From assembly GCA_024689865.1 (NCBI GenBank), contig JAILDA010000083.1:1-39146 (forward strand): a stretch of DNA of 39,146 nt. Reading direction: 5' to 3'. The position numbers and the translations under genes are program-made. Positions 15,905 through 27,950 of the stretch are shown piece by piece. Below the pieces are notes generated by a model, which saw only the letters and a list, made by a program, of their open reading frames with translations, made no database searches and had not been told where the DNA came from. Numbering within the stretch: position 1 is the first letter of the stretch; every line of letters begins with the position of its first letter. Source of the stretch: Clostridia bacterium (GTDB lineage: Bacteria > Bacillota > Clostridia > Peptostreptococcales > Anaerovoracaceae).

Positions 15905-16487
15905 AGAAAAGATAAAATCGGTCCTGGAATCCCTGATGTTCGTTCTGGGAGAGCCCGTCTCCGCAAAGACAGCGGCGGAGCTTTTAAGCGAACCGACCTC
16001 GGACATAGTAAAGATTTTCAGAGATCTTGCGGAAGAGTACGAGGAGCGCGGCAGCGGCCTCAGGATACGCGAGATGGACAAGTGCTTCCAGCTCTGCACC
16101 AACGCGGAGAACGACGACTACATACGCATGCTCTGCACGCCGGTCAAGGAACGCAGGCTCTCGCAGTCCTCGCTGGAAGTTCTGGCGATAATAGCTTACA
16201 AACAGCCCGTCACCAAGGCTCAGATAGACGCAGTCCGCGGCATTCGCTCCGACAGAGTCCTTGAGAGCCTTATGCGCAGGGAACTGGTAGAAGAGAGGGG
16301 CCGCAGCAGCGGCATAGGCCGTCCGTACCTATACGGCACCACCAGGCGCTTCCTGGAGCTCTTCGGATTCGAGAGCCTCTCGGATCTTCCGCTGATAGAA
16401 GACATAGACAGCTTAACGCTGGACGACGAGGACTTCGAGGAGCCCATGCCGGACCAGCTAACCATACCTGTAGGCGATACCATATAG
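15897..16487 (+). CDS. scpB: segregation and condensation protein B
   Basis: Partner of ScpA in the condensin complex. Length 196 residues from the ATG at 15897, preferred because GGGAG lies about 6 nt upstream. It has tandem winged helices: the first around 1-80, the second containing LEVLAIIAYKQPVTKAQIDAVRG (here described as starting at about residue 88), then the RGRSSGIGRPYLYGTT segment. An acidic C-terminal tail (DDEDFEEPMPD) follows. It overlaps scpA by 8 bp. This is the standard scpAB pair; smc itself is not in the window. Confidence 0.95.
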   Translation: MTKEKIKSVLESLMFVLGEPVSAKTAAELLSEPTSDIVKIFRDLAEEYEERGSGLRIREMDKCFQLCTNAENDDYIRMLCTPVKERRLSQSSLEVLAIIAYKQPVTKAQIDAVRGIRSDRVLESLMRRELVEERGRSSGIGRPYLYGTTRRFLELFGFESLSDLPLIEDIDSLTLDDEDFEEPMPDQLTIPVGDTI

Positions 16488-16500
16488 GAGCATCCGGTAA

Positions 16501-17175
16501 ATGAAGGCCACCAGAGAAAAAATGAAAGTGCTTGCGGTATTCATGACTGTCGCGGCGGTTGCGGCATGCGCCGCAGGCATCTACATAACAGCCAAAGGAG
16601 TAGCCGGGCTTGTGCATCTGATCTCCTCCGGGCAGGCAGTCCGCGCGGCAGTGGCCCCCGTGGTAACGGAGATTGCGGAAGGTCTGGTGCTGGGCGTGCA
16701 TTACTTCTTTGTGTCCAAGTTCTTCATACACTCGCTTAAACACGGTGTGCCCTTTACGCACGAAGGTGCAAAGGAGATACACATCCTGGGCCTGGAGAGC
16801 ATACTTCTTCCAATCGTGGCGTGGATAATAAGCGCCGTAGCCTACGCAGGAATACGCAGCCCGTTCATGGTGCTGGAGATATCCGTATACGAGATAGTTC
16901 TGGGCTTTGCACTCATACTTGTGTCTTATGCCATAGAATACGGTACCAACAAGATAGAGCTGGGCCACATAGGCCACGAAGAGATAAGGTATCTGGAAAA
17001 ACACTACCCGGAGGTCCTGCAAGAGGCCAGAAATGCGGTAGCGGGAATGCATCTTGCCGGAGCCAGGGACCATTCCGCCGAGCTTGCCGAAGAAGCGGAT
17101 CCGCTTGCGGACGTTTTGGACCCTTCGGATTACAAGGATCCGGAAAGCGGCGAATACATACAGAACATAGTGTAA
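16501..17175 (+). CDS. four-helix membrane protein, DUF2975-like
   Basis: Function unknown, 224 residues. There are four hydrophobic segments: about 8-30, 50-70 (ending in HYFFVSKFF), 96-118 and 124-146. The loop between the second and third reads HGVPFTHEGAKEIHILG, close to the F-T-x-x-N/G-x-K-x-[IL]-x-x-[IL]-G pattern of DUF2975 membrane proteins. An acidic soluble tail of about 75 residues follows. It sits 13 bp after scpB and ends immediately before the mfd ATG, so it is part of the same operon. The tail is longer than I expect for DUF2975, so the family call is tentative. Confidence 0.65.
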   Translation: MKATREKMKVLAVFMTVAAVAACAAGIYITAKGVAGLVHLISSGQAVRAAVAPVVTEIAEGLVLGVHYFFVSKFFIHSLKHGVPFTHEGAKEIHILGLESILLPIVAWIISAVAYAGIRSPFMVLEISVYEIVLGFALILVSYAIEYGTNKIELGHIGHEEIRYLEKHYPEVLQEARNAVAGMHLAGARDHSAELAEEADPLADVLDPSDYKDPESGEYIQNIV

Positions 17176-20100
17176 ATGAAAAGGATCAACCTTACAGGAA
17201 TAACAGACAATCAGCTTGCGCCGGTCTGCGCGCGTCTTCTTAACCGGACGCCGGGACAGGCGCTTATACTTTGCCCCAGCCTTACAAGGGCCAAAAGGGT
17301 AGCATCCGATCTTGCGTTCTTTACGGACCGGAGCATTTTTGTGCTGCCGGAACTGGACGTTGCCGCGCTGCGCTACGAGGCCAAGAGCCGCACGGAACTG
17401 GACAGCGAACTTGCGGCTCTGAGGGCGCTTTGCGAGGACGAAGGAGCCATAGTGGTGGCACCGGTCCTGGGCGCGCTCAGAAAGATAGCTCCCAGGGATA
17501 TTTTCCTGCGCCGCGCCAGGACGGTCAAGCCCGGCGACGTAATAGACCGTGCGGACTTTGTTGCCGCTCTTACCGAGATGGGCTACGAAAGGTCCTATTC
17601 CGCTGAAGCCTGCGGCCAGTTTGCTGTCCGCGGCGACATAGTGGACGTGTTCGTTCCGGGCGCCGGGATGCCTGTAAGGATAGAGTTCTTCGACGATGAG
17701 GTTGACTCCTTAAGGATGTACGATCCTGCAACGCAGAGATCCGCTCAGACGCCGGACTCCATAAGCATTTATCCTGCACAGCTGGTGGTCCGCGGACCGG
17801 CGGAGAACGCACGCGCCGCCGCGGCAGTGGAGGATGCCCTTAAGGATGTTCCGGACCGCAGGGATTATCTTTTAGACTGCATAGAAAACGGCATTAACGA
17901 CCAGTATCTGGAAGGCTTCGTGTCGTACTTCTACGAAAAGCCCGGCCTTATATTCGATTACTTTACAAAGCCGTCCGTGATAATGGCGGACGATCCGGCA
18001 AGGATAGGCGAGGTCCTGGATTTCTATAAAAAAGAACAGGAAGAGATAATAAAGCAGAGTCTGGAAAAGCGCAGCGGCGCGGTCTCCGATACTGCCAGTC
18101 ACCCGGATCCGGAAGACCTCCTCAGAATAAACGACATGGAGGCGGCGTCCGGCATATACTGGTGCACGCCGTTTTCACAGAGCATAAGATCCGCTCCGCA
18201 GCTGGACAGCATAGAGCACGTGGAAGCCCGTCAGGCGCCTGTCTTTGCGGGCCACATGGACGATTTCGAGCGCGAGCTTAAGCACTTCATCACGGAAGGA
18301 TACAGGATAGTCATAGCCTGCCAGACCCCGGACAGACTGGTAAACCTTAAGGAATTCCTGTCCAGAGCAGGTCTTGCCGGCAAGGTGGAGCTTAAGGACG
18401 GAAGCCTTATCTGCGGCACGGTCTTTCCCAAAGAAAAGGAAGTATTCCTTTCCGAAAACGACATATTCGCGCGGAGCAAAAAGACCAGGCGCAAGCGCGC
18501 AAAAGGCGCGGAGATAAAGGTCTTTACGGACATCAAGAAGGGCGACTACGTGGTGCACGACGCACACGGTGTGGGCCGCTTTACCGGCATAGAAAAGCTT
18601 ACCGTGGACGGCAGCACCATGGACTACCTTAAGATCCAGTACGCCGGAGCGGACGTGCTGTACGTACCCGTGGACCAGCTGGATAACATCCAGAAATACG
18701 TGGGATCCGAGGGTCTGGAGCCCAAGATAAACAAGCTCTCCGGCACGGAGTGGCAGCAGACAAAGGCCAGGGCCAAGGCGGCCATAAAGGACATGGCGGA
18801 GGAGTACATACAGCTGTCCGCCAAGAGGCAGCTTGCCCAAGGCTACGAGTTCGGACCGGACACCACGTGGCAGAGAGAGTTCGAGGACGCCTTCCCGTAT
18901 CAGGAGACGGACGACCAGCTGCGCTGCGCCGAGGAGATCAAGAAGGACATGCAAAGACCCGTCCCCATGGACAGGCTGCTCTGCGGCGACGTAGGCTACG
19001 GCAAGACGGAAGTAGCCGCCAGGGCCATATTCAAGTGTCTGGAAGAGGGCAAGCAGGCCGCGGTTCTTGTGCCTACGACCATACTGGCAAACCAGCACTA
19101 CAACACCTTTAAGGACAGGTTCTCGGGATATCCTTTCAACGTGGAGATGCTCTCGCGCTTCCGCACGGATAAGCAGCAGGACGAGATCGTTAAAAAGATC
19201 AAGACCGGAGAAGTGGATCTTGTGGTCGGCACGCACAGGCTGCTTTCCGCGGACGTGGAGTTTAAGGACCTTGGACTGCTGGTGATAGACGAAGAGCAGC
19301 GCTTCGGCGTGGAGCACAAGGAAGCCATAAAGATGCTCCGCGAGAACGTGGATGTGCTTACGCTGTCCGCTACACCAATACCGAGGACCCTTCACATGAG
19401 CCTCATAGGCGTGCGCGACATGTCCGTTATCGAGGAGCCGCCGGAGGACCGCTACCCCGTGCAGACCTACGTAATGGAGCAGGACGACGAACTGATAGCG
19501 GACGCTGTAAAGAGGGAGCTTGGCCGCGGAGGCCAGGTATACGTTGTGTATAACCGCGTGCGCGGAATAAACCGCATAGCGGACAAGATAGAAGAACTTG
19601 TGCCGGAGGCGCGCGTTGCAGCGGCTCACGGCCAGATGGGCGAAAAACAGCTGGAAGACGTTATGATGGACTTTACCTCCGGGCGTTTCGACGTTCTGGT
19701 GTCCACCACCATAATAGAGTCCGGTCTGGACATCCCCAACGTCAACACGCTCATAGTCCTGGACGCGGACCGATTCGGCCTTTCGCAGCTCTACCAGCTT
19801 CGCGGCAGGGTGGGGCGCAGCAGCCGCATGGCCTACGCGTATCTGTTCTATAAGAAGGACAAGGTGCTTACGGAGATAGCCGAAAAGCGCCTTCGCGCCA
19901 TAAAGGAATTTACGGAGTTCGGTTCGGGCTTCCGCGTTGCCATGAGAGATTTGGAGCTTAGAGGCGCCGGAAACATCCTGGGCGTGGAGCAGTCCGGACA
20001 CATGCTCTCCATAGGCTACGAGCTCTACTGCAGGCTTGTGGAAGAAGCCGCGGCGGAGCTTAAGGGCCAGAAGCCGGAAGAGGCTCCGATAAAGGCCGAT

Positions 20101-20568
20101 ACTCAGGTGGAGCTGGGCGTTTCCGCCTACATTCCGGAGAAATACATATCCGATGAGCTTACCAGACTTGCCATGTACAAGAGGATATCCGCGGTCTCCT
20201 CGGAGGAGGACCGTCTGGAGGCGGAAGGTGAACTAATAGACCGCTTCGGAGATCCGCCCGCGGAGGCAGAGAACCTTCTGGACGTGGCGCTGATACGCAA
20301 CATTGCAAGCAGCATGGGCGTGCAAAGGGTGGTAAGGCAGCAGAACAAGGTGCTGCTGGAGTTCGAGGAACGCAACGCTCTTAAGCCGGAGGCTTTCGCG
20401 GCGCTTATGGACGATTTCGGACCGGCGCTTACGATATACGGGGGAATGTCGCCCAGGATATCGCTGGTAATGAAAAAGAACGATACGGCCTGCAGGGCGG
20501 CGCTTTCGATGCTCGGCGCGATAAACGGTGCGCTTTCACAGAGTACTGAGGACGGCGCTTCATCCTAA
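17176..20568 (+). CDS. mfd: transcription-repair coupling factor
   Basis: ATP-driven translocase that removes RNA polymerase stalled at DNA damage and recruits UvrA. Length 1130 residues, near full size. The order is: UvrB-like domains (about 1-350), RNA-polymerase-interacting domain (about 440-530, beginning around [17 protein letters not shown]), then RecG-like helicase with Walker [10 protein letters not shown] (near 604-612), DEEQ box near 705 (VIDEEQRFG), motif [14 protein letters not shown]-type motifs with [13 protein letters not shown] and QLRGRVGRS, and the C-terminal UvrA-binding domain. The ATG follows the upstream stop with no gap and lacks a clear ribosome site, so translation is probably coupled. 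It is the last gene of the long plus-strand run. Confidence 0.97.
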   Translation: MKRINLTGITDNQLAPVCARLLNRTPGQALILCPSLTRAKRVASDLAFFTDRSIFVLPELDVAALRYEAKSRTELDSELAALRALCEDEGAIVVAPVLGALRKIAPRDIFLRRARTVKPGDVIDRADFVAALTEMGYERSYSAEACGQFAVRGDIVDVFVPGAGMPVRIEFFDDEVDSLRMYDPATQRSAQTPDSISIYPAQLVVRGPAENARAAAAVEDALKDVPDRRDYLLDCIENGINDQYLEGFVSYFYEKPGLIFDYFTKPSVIMADDPARIGEVLDFYKKEQEEIIKQSLEKRSGAVSDTASHPDPEDLLRINDMEAASGIYWCTPFSQSIRSAPQLDSIEHVEARQAPVFAGHMDDFERELKHFITEGYRIVIACQTPDRLVNLKEFLSRAGLAGKVELKDGSLICGTVFPKEKEVFLSENDIFARSKKTRRKRAKGAEIKVFTDIKKGDYVVHDAHGVGRFTGIEKLTVDGSTMDYLKIQYAGADVLYVPVDQLDNIQKYVGSEGLEPKINKLSGTEWQQTKARAKAAIKDMAEEYIQLSAKRQLAQGYEFGPDTTWQREFEDAFPYQETDDQLRCAEEIKKDMQRPVPMDRLLCGDVGYGKTEVAARAIFKCLEEGKQAAVLVPTTILANQHYNTFKDRFSGYPFNVEMLSRFRTDKQQDEIVKKIKTGEVDLVVGTHRLLSADVEFKDLGLLVIDEEQRFGVEHKEAIKMLRENVDVLTLSATPIPRTLHMSLIGVRDMSVIEEPPEDRYPVQTYVMEQDDELIADAVKRELGRGGQVYVVYNRVRGINRIADKIEELVPEARVAAAHGQMGEKQLEDVMMDFTSGRFDVLVSTTIIESGLDIPNVNTLIVLDADRFGLSQLYQLRGRVGRSSRMAYAYLFYKKDKVLTEIAEKRLRAIKEFTEFGSGFRVAMRDLELRGAGNILGVEQSGHMLSIGYELYCRLVEEAAAELKGQKPEEAPIKADTQVELGVSAYIPEKYISDELTRLAMYKRISAVSSEEDRLEAEGELIDRFGDPPAEAENLLDVALIRNIASSMGVQRVVRQQNKVLLEFEERNALKPEAFAALMDDFGPALTIYGGMSPRISLVMKKNDTACRAALSMLGAINGALSQSTEDGASS

Positions 20569-20654
20569 GACCGCGGTCAGCCTGCTGCAGAGCAGCAACG
20601 TTACGTCCCGGCGGCATGCTGAAGAATTTTTCTTCCGCAAAGCATAACAATTTA

Positions 20655-20683
20655 TTAACAAAAGCTTCGAAATAAAGTATAAT
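20655..20683 (+). promoter_or_regulatory. promoter of the small amphipathic protein gene
   Basis: TTAACA (20655-20660), 17 bp, TATAAT (20678-20683), about 50 bp before the ATG at 20733, which has a near-perfect AAGGAGGAA ribosome site. Strong signals on both levels suggest a well-expressed gene. Confidence 0.75.
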
Positions 20684-20732
20684 CATAATGTTAGAGAAAT
20701 ATCGCCATTTTGTTTTTTAAGGAGGAATTAAG

Positions 20733-21101
20733 ATGGGTTTTTTCGATAAGGTAAAGGAAGTTGCCGGTCAGGCCGGAGAAAAGGCGAAGGAAGGTTTTGC
20801 CGTAGCAAAGGATAAGGCTCAGGACTTCGCGGAGACCACAAAGCAGAAGGCTAAGATCGCCGAGGCAGAAAAGGGCATCAAGGATATCTATACTTCCATA
20901 GGTAAGCTGCTGTTCGAGCAGTTCCCGGATCTTGCTAAGGAAAAGTTCCCCGAACAGATCGGCAAGATAGGCGAGTTCCAGGGCGCCATCGAGGCTGCCA
21001 AGGCTGTCATCGCATCTCTTGCAGACGACGACAAGCCCAAGAAGGTGGAAGAGGGCATCGTAGAGAAGGTAGAGGAAGCCGCAGAGGAAGTTACCGAGTA
21101 G
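20733..21101 (+). CDS. small amphipathic helical protein of unknown function
   Basis: 122 residues, no known function. The N-terminal 45 residues are an amphipathic Ala/Lys/Glu helix (GFFDKVKEVAGQAGEKAKEG) resembling LEA-like or YtxH-like proteins. A helical central part follows (about 46-100, with KGIKDIYTSIGKLLFEQF), and the tail is acidic (VEEAAEEVTE). Similar short proteins that start with FFDKVKE are widespread but uncharacterised in Clostridia. It has a strong promoter and ribosome site. The flavodiiron gene follows after 30 bp, so the two may be co-transcribed. A stress or envelope-associated role is a guess. Confidence 0.75.
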   Translation: MGFFDKVKEVAGQAGEKAKEGFAVAKDKAQDFAETTKQKAKIAEAEKGIKDIYTSIGKLLFEQFPDLAKEKFPEQIGKIGEFQGAIEAAKAVIASLADDDKPKKVEEGIVEKVEEAAEEVTE

Positions 21102-21131
21102 TATTCGGACAATAAAAGGAATACAGATAAT

Positions 21132-22298
21132 ATGGCTTTAAACATTGCTAAAGACATATTATACGCAGGAGTCGAGGACCGGGACATAGACCTTTTCGAG
21201 GGCCAGTACCCGGTCCCCGATGGTATTACGTATAATTCATACATCATCTGCGACGAGCAGACAGCCGTAATGGACGGCGTGGACGGACGCTTTGCGCAAA
21301 AGTGGCTGGACGGCATAACGGAACTGCTGGGCGAAAAGACCCCGGCCTACATGGTGGTGCACCACATGGAGCCGGATCACAGCGCAAGCCTCGGGCTTTT
21401 CATGGAAAAGTATCCGGAGGCTAAGATCGTTACAAGCGCCCAGGGCGTTAAGATGGCTCAGAATCTTTTCAAGAAGGACATCAGCGCCCGCGCGGTAATA
21501 GTTAAAGAGGGCGACACTCTGTGCCTCGGCATCCACACGCTGCGCTTCTTCGGCGCTCCCATGGTGCACTGGCCGGAGGTACTGGTATCGTACGAGGAAC
21601 GGAACAAGATCCTGTTCTCCGCGGATGCTTTCGGCAAGTTCGGGACCTTCGAAGATCACGAGGACTGGGCCTGCGAGGCCGCAAGGTACTACTTCGGAAT
21701 AGTAGGAAAGTTCGGAGCCCAGGTCCAGGCGCTTCTTAAGAAGGTGTCGGCGCTGCCGGTGGATATCATCTGCCCGCTGCACGGCCCTGTGCTTAAGGAA
21801 GAGATCGCGGACTGCGTGGCTCTTTACAACACATGGTCTTCCTATGTTCCCGAAAGGAACGGCGTGGTGATCGCTTACTCGTCCGTATACGGAGCTACCA
21901 AGGCTCTGGCGGAGGAGCTTGCAGGCATGCTGGAAGGCAAGGGTCTGGACAAGATAGAAGTGTTCGATCTTGCCCGCGACGACACCACGGAGGCGCTGGA
22001 GGGAGCGTTCAGGTCCTCCAAGCTGGTACTTGCTTCGCCTACGATCAACGGCGACGTGTTCCCGGACATGAGGACATACATAGAAGCCCTTGCAGCGCAT
22101 AATTACCAGAACCGTTTCGTGGCTCTGATAGAGTCCGGAATGTGGGCCCCGGCAAGCGCAAAGCGCATGGCGGAACTGCTTGGAACGTGCAAGGACATTA
22201 CCTTTGCGCAAACTCAGGTAAAGATGCTGGGACGCCCGGACGACGCTGTCCGCGCCCAGCTGGAAAAGCTCGCGGAAGAGCTGTTGTCGAGGAAATAA
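21132..22298 (+). CDS. flavodiiron protein (A-type, FprA-like)
   Basis: Reduces oxygen to water and/or nitric oxide to nitrous oxide, protecting anaerobes. Length 388 residues. The metallo-beta-lactamase-fold domain carries the di-iron ligands in HHMEPDHSAS (His78, Glu80, Asp82, His83), then VHWPE, SADAFG and CPLHGPV. The C-terminal flavodoxin domain starts near residue 252 with VIAYSSVYGATKALAEEL. No rubredoxin or flavin-reductase domain is fused, so it is class A and needs a separate electron donor. AAAGGA precedes the start. It is 1 bp from ltaE. Together with bcp it points to an anaerobe exposed to some oxygen. Confidence 0.94.
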   Translation: MALNIAKDILYAGVEDRDIDLFEGQYPVPDGITYNSYIICDEQTAVMDGVDGRFAQKWLDGITELLGEKTPAYMVVHHMEPDHSASLGLFMEKYPEAKIVTSAQGVKMAQNLFKKDISARAVIVKEGDTLCLGIHTLRFFGAPMVHWPEVLVSYEERNKILFSADAFGKFGTFEDHEDWACEAARYYFGIVGKFGAQVQALLKKVSALPVDIICPLHGPVLKEEIADCVALYNTWSSYVPERNGVVIAYSSVYGATKALAEELAGMLEGKGLDKIEVFDLARDDTTEALEGAFRSSKLVLASPTINGDVFPDMRTYIEALAAHNYQNRFVALIESGMWAPASAKRMAELLGTCKDITFAQTQVKMLGRPDDAVRAQLEKLAEELLSRK

Positions 22299-22299
22299 A

Positions 22300-23355
22300 A
22301 TGAACGACTTATCCGGACAAAACAAGGACATAAGCCCAAGCTTCGTTTCGGACTACATGGAGGGCGCCCATCCGGAGGTGATGAGGCGCCTTCTTGAAAC
22401 GAATCTGGAAAGAGGAGCCGCCTACGGAGCGGACAGTTATTCGGAGAGCGCCCGCGTAAGGATACGCAAGGCATGCAATGCGCCGGATGCGCAAGTTTAC
22501 TTTCTGTCCGGCGGAACGCAGACCAACGCCGTAATGATAGACACTCTCATAGCTCCGTACCAGGGCGTGATAGGCGCGGAAAGCGCTCACATAAACACCC
22601 ACGAGGCCGGAGCCGTAGAGTTCTGCGGTCACAAGGTGATCTCAGTCCCGGCAAAGGACGGCAGGATTAACGCGGATTCCATAAGGGACACCATGGAGGC
22701 CTGGCTATCGGACGAGAGCCGGGAGCACGTGGTGATGCCCGGCATGGTGTACATTTCGCATCCCACGGAGCTCGGAACGCTTTATCCGCTTGCGGAGCTT
22801 AAGGCGATAAGCGAGGTGTGCCGCAAGTACGGGCTTAAGCTCTATCTGGACGGCGCAAGGATGGCTTACGCACTGGGCTGCCCGGAAAACGATGTGTCCC
22901 TTGCGGACATTGCGTCTCTGTGCGACGCGTTCTACATAGGCGGTGCAAAGTGCGGCGCGCTGTTCGGTGAGGCTGCGGTATTCCCCGGGGGCGGAATAAA
23001 GAGCTTTACCACCATACTTAAGCAGCACGGCGCGCTGTTTGCCAAAGGCAAGGTGATAGGAACCCAGTTCGACGCTCTGTTTACGGACGGTCTCTACGAA
23101 AAGATAGGCCGCAAAGCAAACGAGACCGCAGAAAAGCTTAAAGCGGTGTTTGCCTCAAAGGGCGTTGAGCTTGCCGCGCCGTCTCCCACCAACCAGGTGT
23201 TCGTCCTGCTTACGCAAAAGCAGCTGGACGATCTGGACGGAAAGGTGGGCTTCAGCCGCTGGGCACCGGTTCCGGACGGCCGCTGGATAGTCCGTTTTGC
23301 CGTAAACTGGGCTACCTCGGACGAGGAGATCGCAAAACTGGCAGAGCTGCTGTAA
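22300..23355 (+). CDS. ltaE: low-specificity threonine aldolase family protein
   Basis: PLP enzyme splitting L-threonine or allo-threonine into glycine and acetaldehyde. Length 351 residues. The PLP lysine is Lys217 in YIGGAKCGA, preceded by the conserved LDGARMAY (Asp184) and the cofactor-binding region SGGTQTNAV near 70-78. GAGGAAATAAA supplies the ribosome site, overlapping the end of the flavodiiron gene, so the two are coupled. Related beta-eliminating lyases share the fold, so the exact substrate is not certain. The DNA after the stop continues in 30-bp units related to the last ten codons of this gene. Confidence 0.88.
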   Translation: MNDLSGQNKDISPSFVSDYMEGAHPEVMRRLLETNLERGAAYGADSYSESARVRIRKACNAPDAQVYFLSGGTQTNAVMIDTLIAPYQGVIGAESAHINTHEAGAVEFCGHKVISVPAKDGRINADSIRDTMEAWLSDESREHVVMPGMVYISHPTELGTLYPLAELKAISEVCRKYGLKLYLDGARMAYALGCPENDVSLADIASLCDAFYIGGAKCGALFGEAAVFPGGGIKSFTTILKQHGALFAKGKVIGTQFDALFTDGLYEKIGRKANETAEKLKAVFASKGVELAAPSPTNQVFVLLTQKQLDDLDGKVGFSRWAPVPDGRWIVRFAVNWATSDEEIAKLAELL

Positions 23356-23445
23356 ACGCCTGCGGACGCGGCAGAGATTATGCACCCGCCGGCGGATACG
23401 TCAGATCTTTTGTAAGCATCTGCGGATGCGGCAGATCCGCTTTAT
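23356..23445 (+). repeat. three tandem 30-bp units after ltaE
   Basis: Three degenerate units start at 23356, 23386 and 23416, about 19-20 of 30 bases identical between neighbours; the shared core is TGCGGATGCGGCAGAT-like. Units are in the ltaE frame. The last ten codons of ltaE (23326-23355) align as a weaker fourth unit, and a TAA stop recurs at the same place in unit two (23413-23415). The block ends at the TATACT box (23443-23448) just before the deoD ribosome site. Confidence 0.75.
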
Positions 23446-23472
23446 ACTGTATTTCGAAAGGAGATGTCTGTA

Positions 23473-24192
23473 ATGACTCACGCAAACCTTACACCGCACA
23501 TTACTTGTTCCCCCGGTGACTTCGCAAAGACCGTGCTTATGCCAGGCGATCCGCTGCGTTCCAAGATGATAGCGGAGACCTACCTTAAGGACGCGGAGCT
23601 TGTAAACAACACCCGCGGCGTGCAGGGATACACCGGCTATTACGAAGGCAAGCGAGTTTCCGTAATGGCCAGCGGCATGGGCATGCCGTCCATGGGCATA
23701 TATTCCTACGAGCTGTTCAATATTTTCGGCGTGGAGTCCATAATACGCATTGGCTCCGCCGGCGCTATAGACCCGGACCTTAAGCTTTTCGACATAGCCC
23801 TGGGCATGGGCGCCTGCACGGACAGCAGCTACTTTACCAACTTCGGGATCCGCGGAAACTTTGCTCCAATAGCGGATTTCGGGCTGCTTAAGAAGGCCCA
23901 GGAGGAGTGCGAGAAGCGCGGTCTCAACTACAAGGTGGGCAACCTGTATTCCTCCGACGTGTTCTATGGAGAGAGCGGCATGGCCGGAACGCTGGAGTGG
24001 CGCAAGATGGGTGTGCTGGCCGTAGAGATGGAAGCGGCGGCGCTGTACATGAACGCTCTGCGCGCAGGCAAGAAAGCCCTTGCGATATGCACCATCTCGG
24101 ATATAATCGGAAGCTCGGAGGCCACCACTGCGGAGCAGCGCCAGAACGCATTCCACGACATGATGAAAGTGGCCCTGGCGATAGCGGAATAG
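23473..24192 (+). CDS. deoD: purine-nucleoside phosphorylase, DeoD type
   Basis: Phosphorolysis of purine (deoxy)nucleosides to free base and sugar-1-phosphate for salvage. Length 239 residues. It has the DeoD-type opening TPHITCSPGDFAKTVLMPGDP, the phosphate-binding RIGSAGAI, EMEAAALY and the catalytic-Asp motif CTISDII near 203-209. The second ATG (23473) is chosen because AAAGGAG ends 9 bp before it; an ATG at 23464 would touch the ribosome site. It probably has its own weak promoter (TATACT at 23443). It converges on dapL with a gap of only 27 bp and no clear terminator. Confidence 0.95.
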   Translation: MTHANLTPHITCSPGDFAKTVLMPGDPLRSKMIAETYLKDAELVNNTRGVQGYTGYYEGKRVSVMASGMGMPSMGIYSYELFNIFGVESIIRIGSAGAIDPDLKLFDIALGMGACTDSSYFTNFGIRGNFAPIADFGLLKKAQEECEKRGLNYKVGNLYSSDVFYGESGMAGTLEWRKMGVLAVEMEAAALYMNALRAGKKALAICTISDIIGSSEATTAEQRQNAFHDMMKVALAIAE

Positions 24193-24219
24193 CAGTAACA
24201 GAGTTGCTTTGGCATGCGG

Positions 24220-25406
24220 CTAGGATCCGCCCAACAGATTGACTAGTCTCTTTGCGGCTTCGACCGTATCTTCCCGGCTTCCGAAAGTAGAGAACCTGAA
24301 ATAGCCTTCTCCGCATGCGCCGAAGCCTTCTCCCGGGGTCCCTACCACCTGGATCTCGTTTAATAGATAGTCGAAAAACTCCCAGCTTCCCATGCCGTCC
24401 GGGCAGCGAAGCCATATGTACGGTGCGTTTTTACCGCCGCAGTACCAGATCCCCAGTTTATCCAAGGCGCCCGTAAGTATTCGGGCGTTTTCCTTATAGA
24501 ATCCAATGTTTTCGCGGATCTGTCGCTGTCCTTCCTCGGTAAAGACAGCCGTTCCGCCTTTCTGGATGATGTAGGATACGCCGTTGGTCTTGGTGGTCCT
24601 GTTGCGTATCCACATTTCGTTGAAACACAGTCCCTTTCTGACAAGGTCTTTAGGGATGACAGTATACCCTAGCCGCGTTCCGGTGAACCCTGCTGTTTTA
24701 GACAAAGAGCAAATCTCTATGGCACAGGTCTTTGCTCCTTCGATCTCAAAGATGCTTCTGGGAAGATCATCATCCTCGATGAATGCTTCGTAGGCTGCGT
24801 CAAACAGTATTACGGAGGAATTCGCGTTAGCAAAGTCCACCCATTCCTTAAGCTGTTTCCTGCTGAATACGGCTCCTGTGGGGTTGTTCGGAGAACAGAT
24901 GTAAATGATGTCTGCTTTAGCGCTGCTGTCGGGAGAGGGTAGGAATCCGTTATCACGTCCGGATGCCAGGTGGATTATCTCTCTGCCTGCGATCACGTTG
25001 GCGTCCACATAGGCCGGGTAAGCCGGCTCTATCACAAGCGCGCTGCTCGATCTATCGAAAAGATCCAGTATGTCTCCAAGTTCATCGCTGGCGCCGCTGG
25101 AAACGAATACCTCGTCGTCGGAAAGATCCAGGCCCCTGTTTCTGTAGTGCTCTGCAATTGCCATGCGCAGCTCCAGCAGGCCAAGTTCGGACACATATCC
25201 GTGGAAAGTCTCTTTTGCGGCCTGATCGTCCACAGCCTTGTGGAGAGCTTTTATCACCGCATCGCATAAAGGCAGAGAAACGTCACCTATGCCCATGCGG
25301 TAAAGGTGCGCCCCCGGGTGAGTCTCCAGAAAAGCCTTGGTCTTCTGAGCTATATGAAAGAAAAGGTAGGAATCCTTAAGATCCGCATAATGCATGTTAG
25401 GCGTCG

Positions 25407-25410
<4 letters not shown>
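24220..25410 (-). CDS. dapL: LL-diaminopimelate aminotransferase
   Basis: Converts tetrahydrodipicolinate directly to LL-diaminopimelate using glutamate, a one-step variant of the lysine and peptidoglycan pathway. Length 396 residues from the ATG at 25410, whose ATGA overlaps the dapF stop; GAAGGAG lies about 10 nt upstream. The family N-terminus (LKDSYLFFHIAQKTKAF, then RMGIGDVSLPL) is characteristic. PLP-binding motifs are EPAYPAYVD, SPNNPTGA, and SLSKTAGFTG with the PLP lysine near 238. The product is the substrate of DapF, the gene upstream, so this pair is metabolically consecutive. A generic class I aminotransferase is much less likely given the N-terminal match. Confidence 0.93.
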
Positions 25411-27894
<2,484 letters not shown>

Positions 27895-27902
27895 TCATTT
27901 AA

Positions 27903-27931
27903 AATATACGCCTGTTAAGCTTTAAAGTCAA
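27903..27931 (-). promoter_or_regulatory. pyrG promoter
   Basis: TTGACT (27926-27931), 17 bp, TATATT (27903-27908) on the minus strand, about 100 bp before the start codon. The GGGC at 27893-27890 begins 10 nt after the -10, slightly farther than usual for a start site. Confidence 0.75.
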
Positions 27932-27950
27932 TAAAAAGTGTTGATATTCC

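Noticed and set aside
18175-20001. 608-codon open frame on the minus strand inside mfd
   Set aside because: Antisense to a fully conserved mfd; no start signals and no recognisable domain. It reflects codon bias of mfd.
20569-20654. Terminator after mfd
   Set aside because: Several small dyads (for example GAAGAA-TTT-TTCTTC) but no stem followed by a T-run, so not supported.
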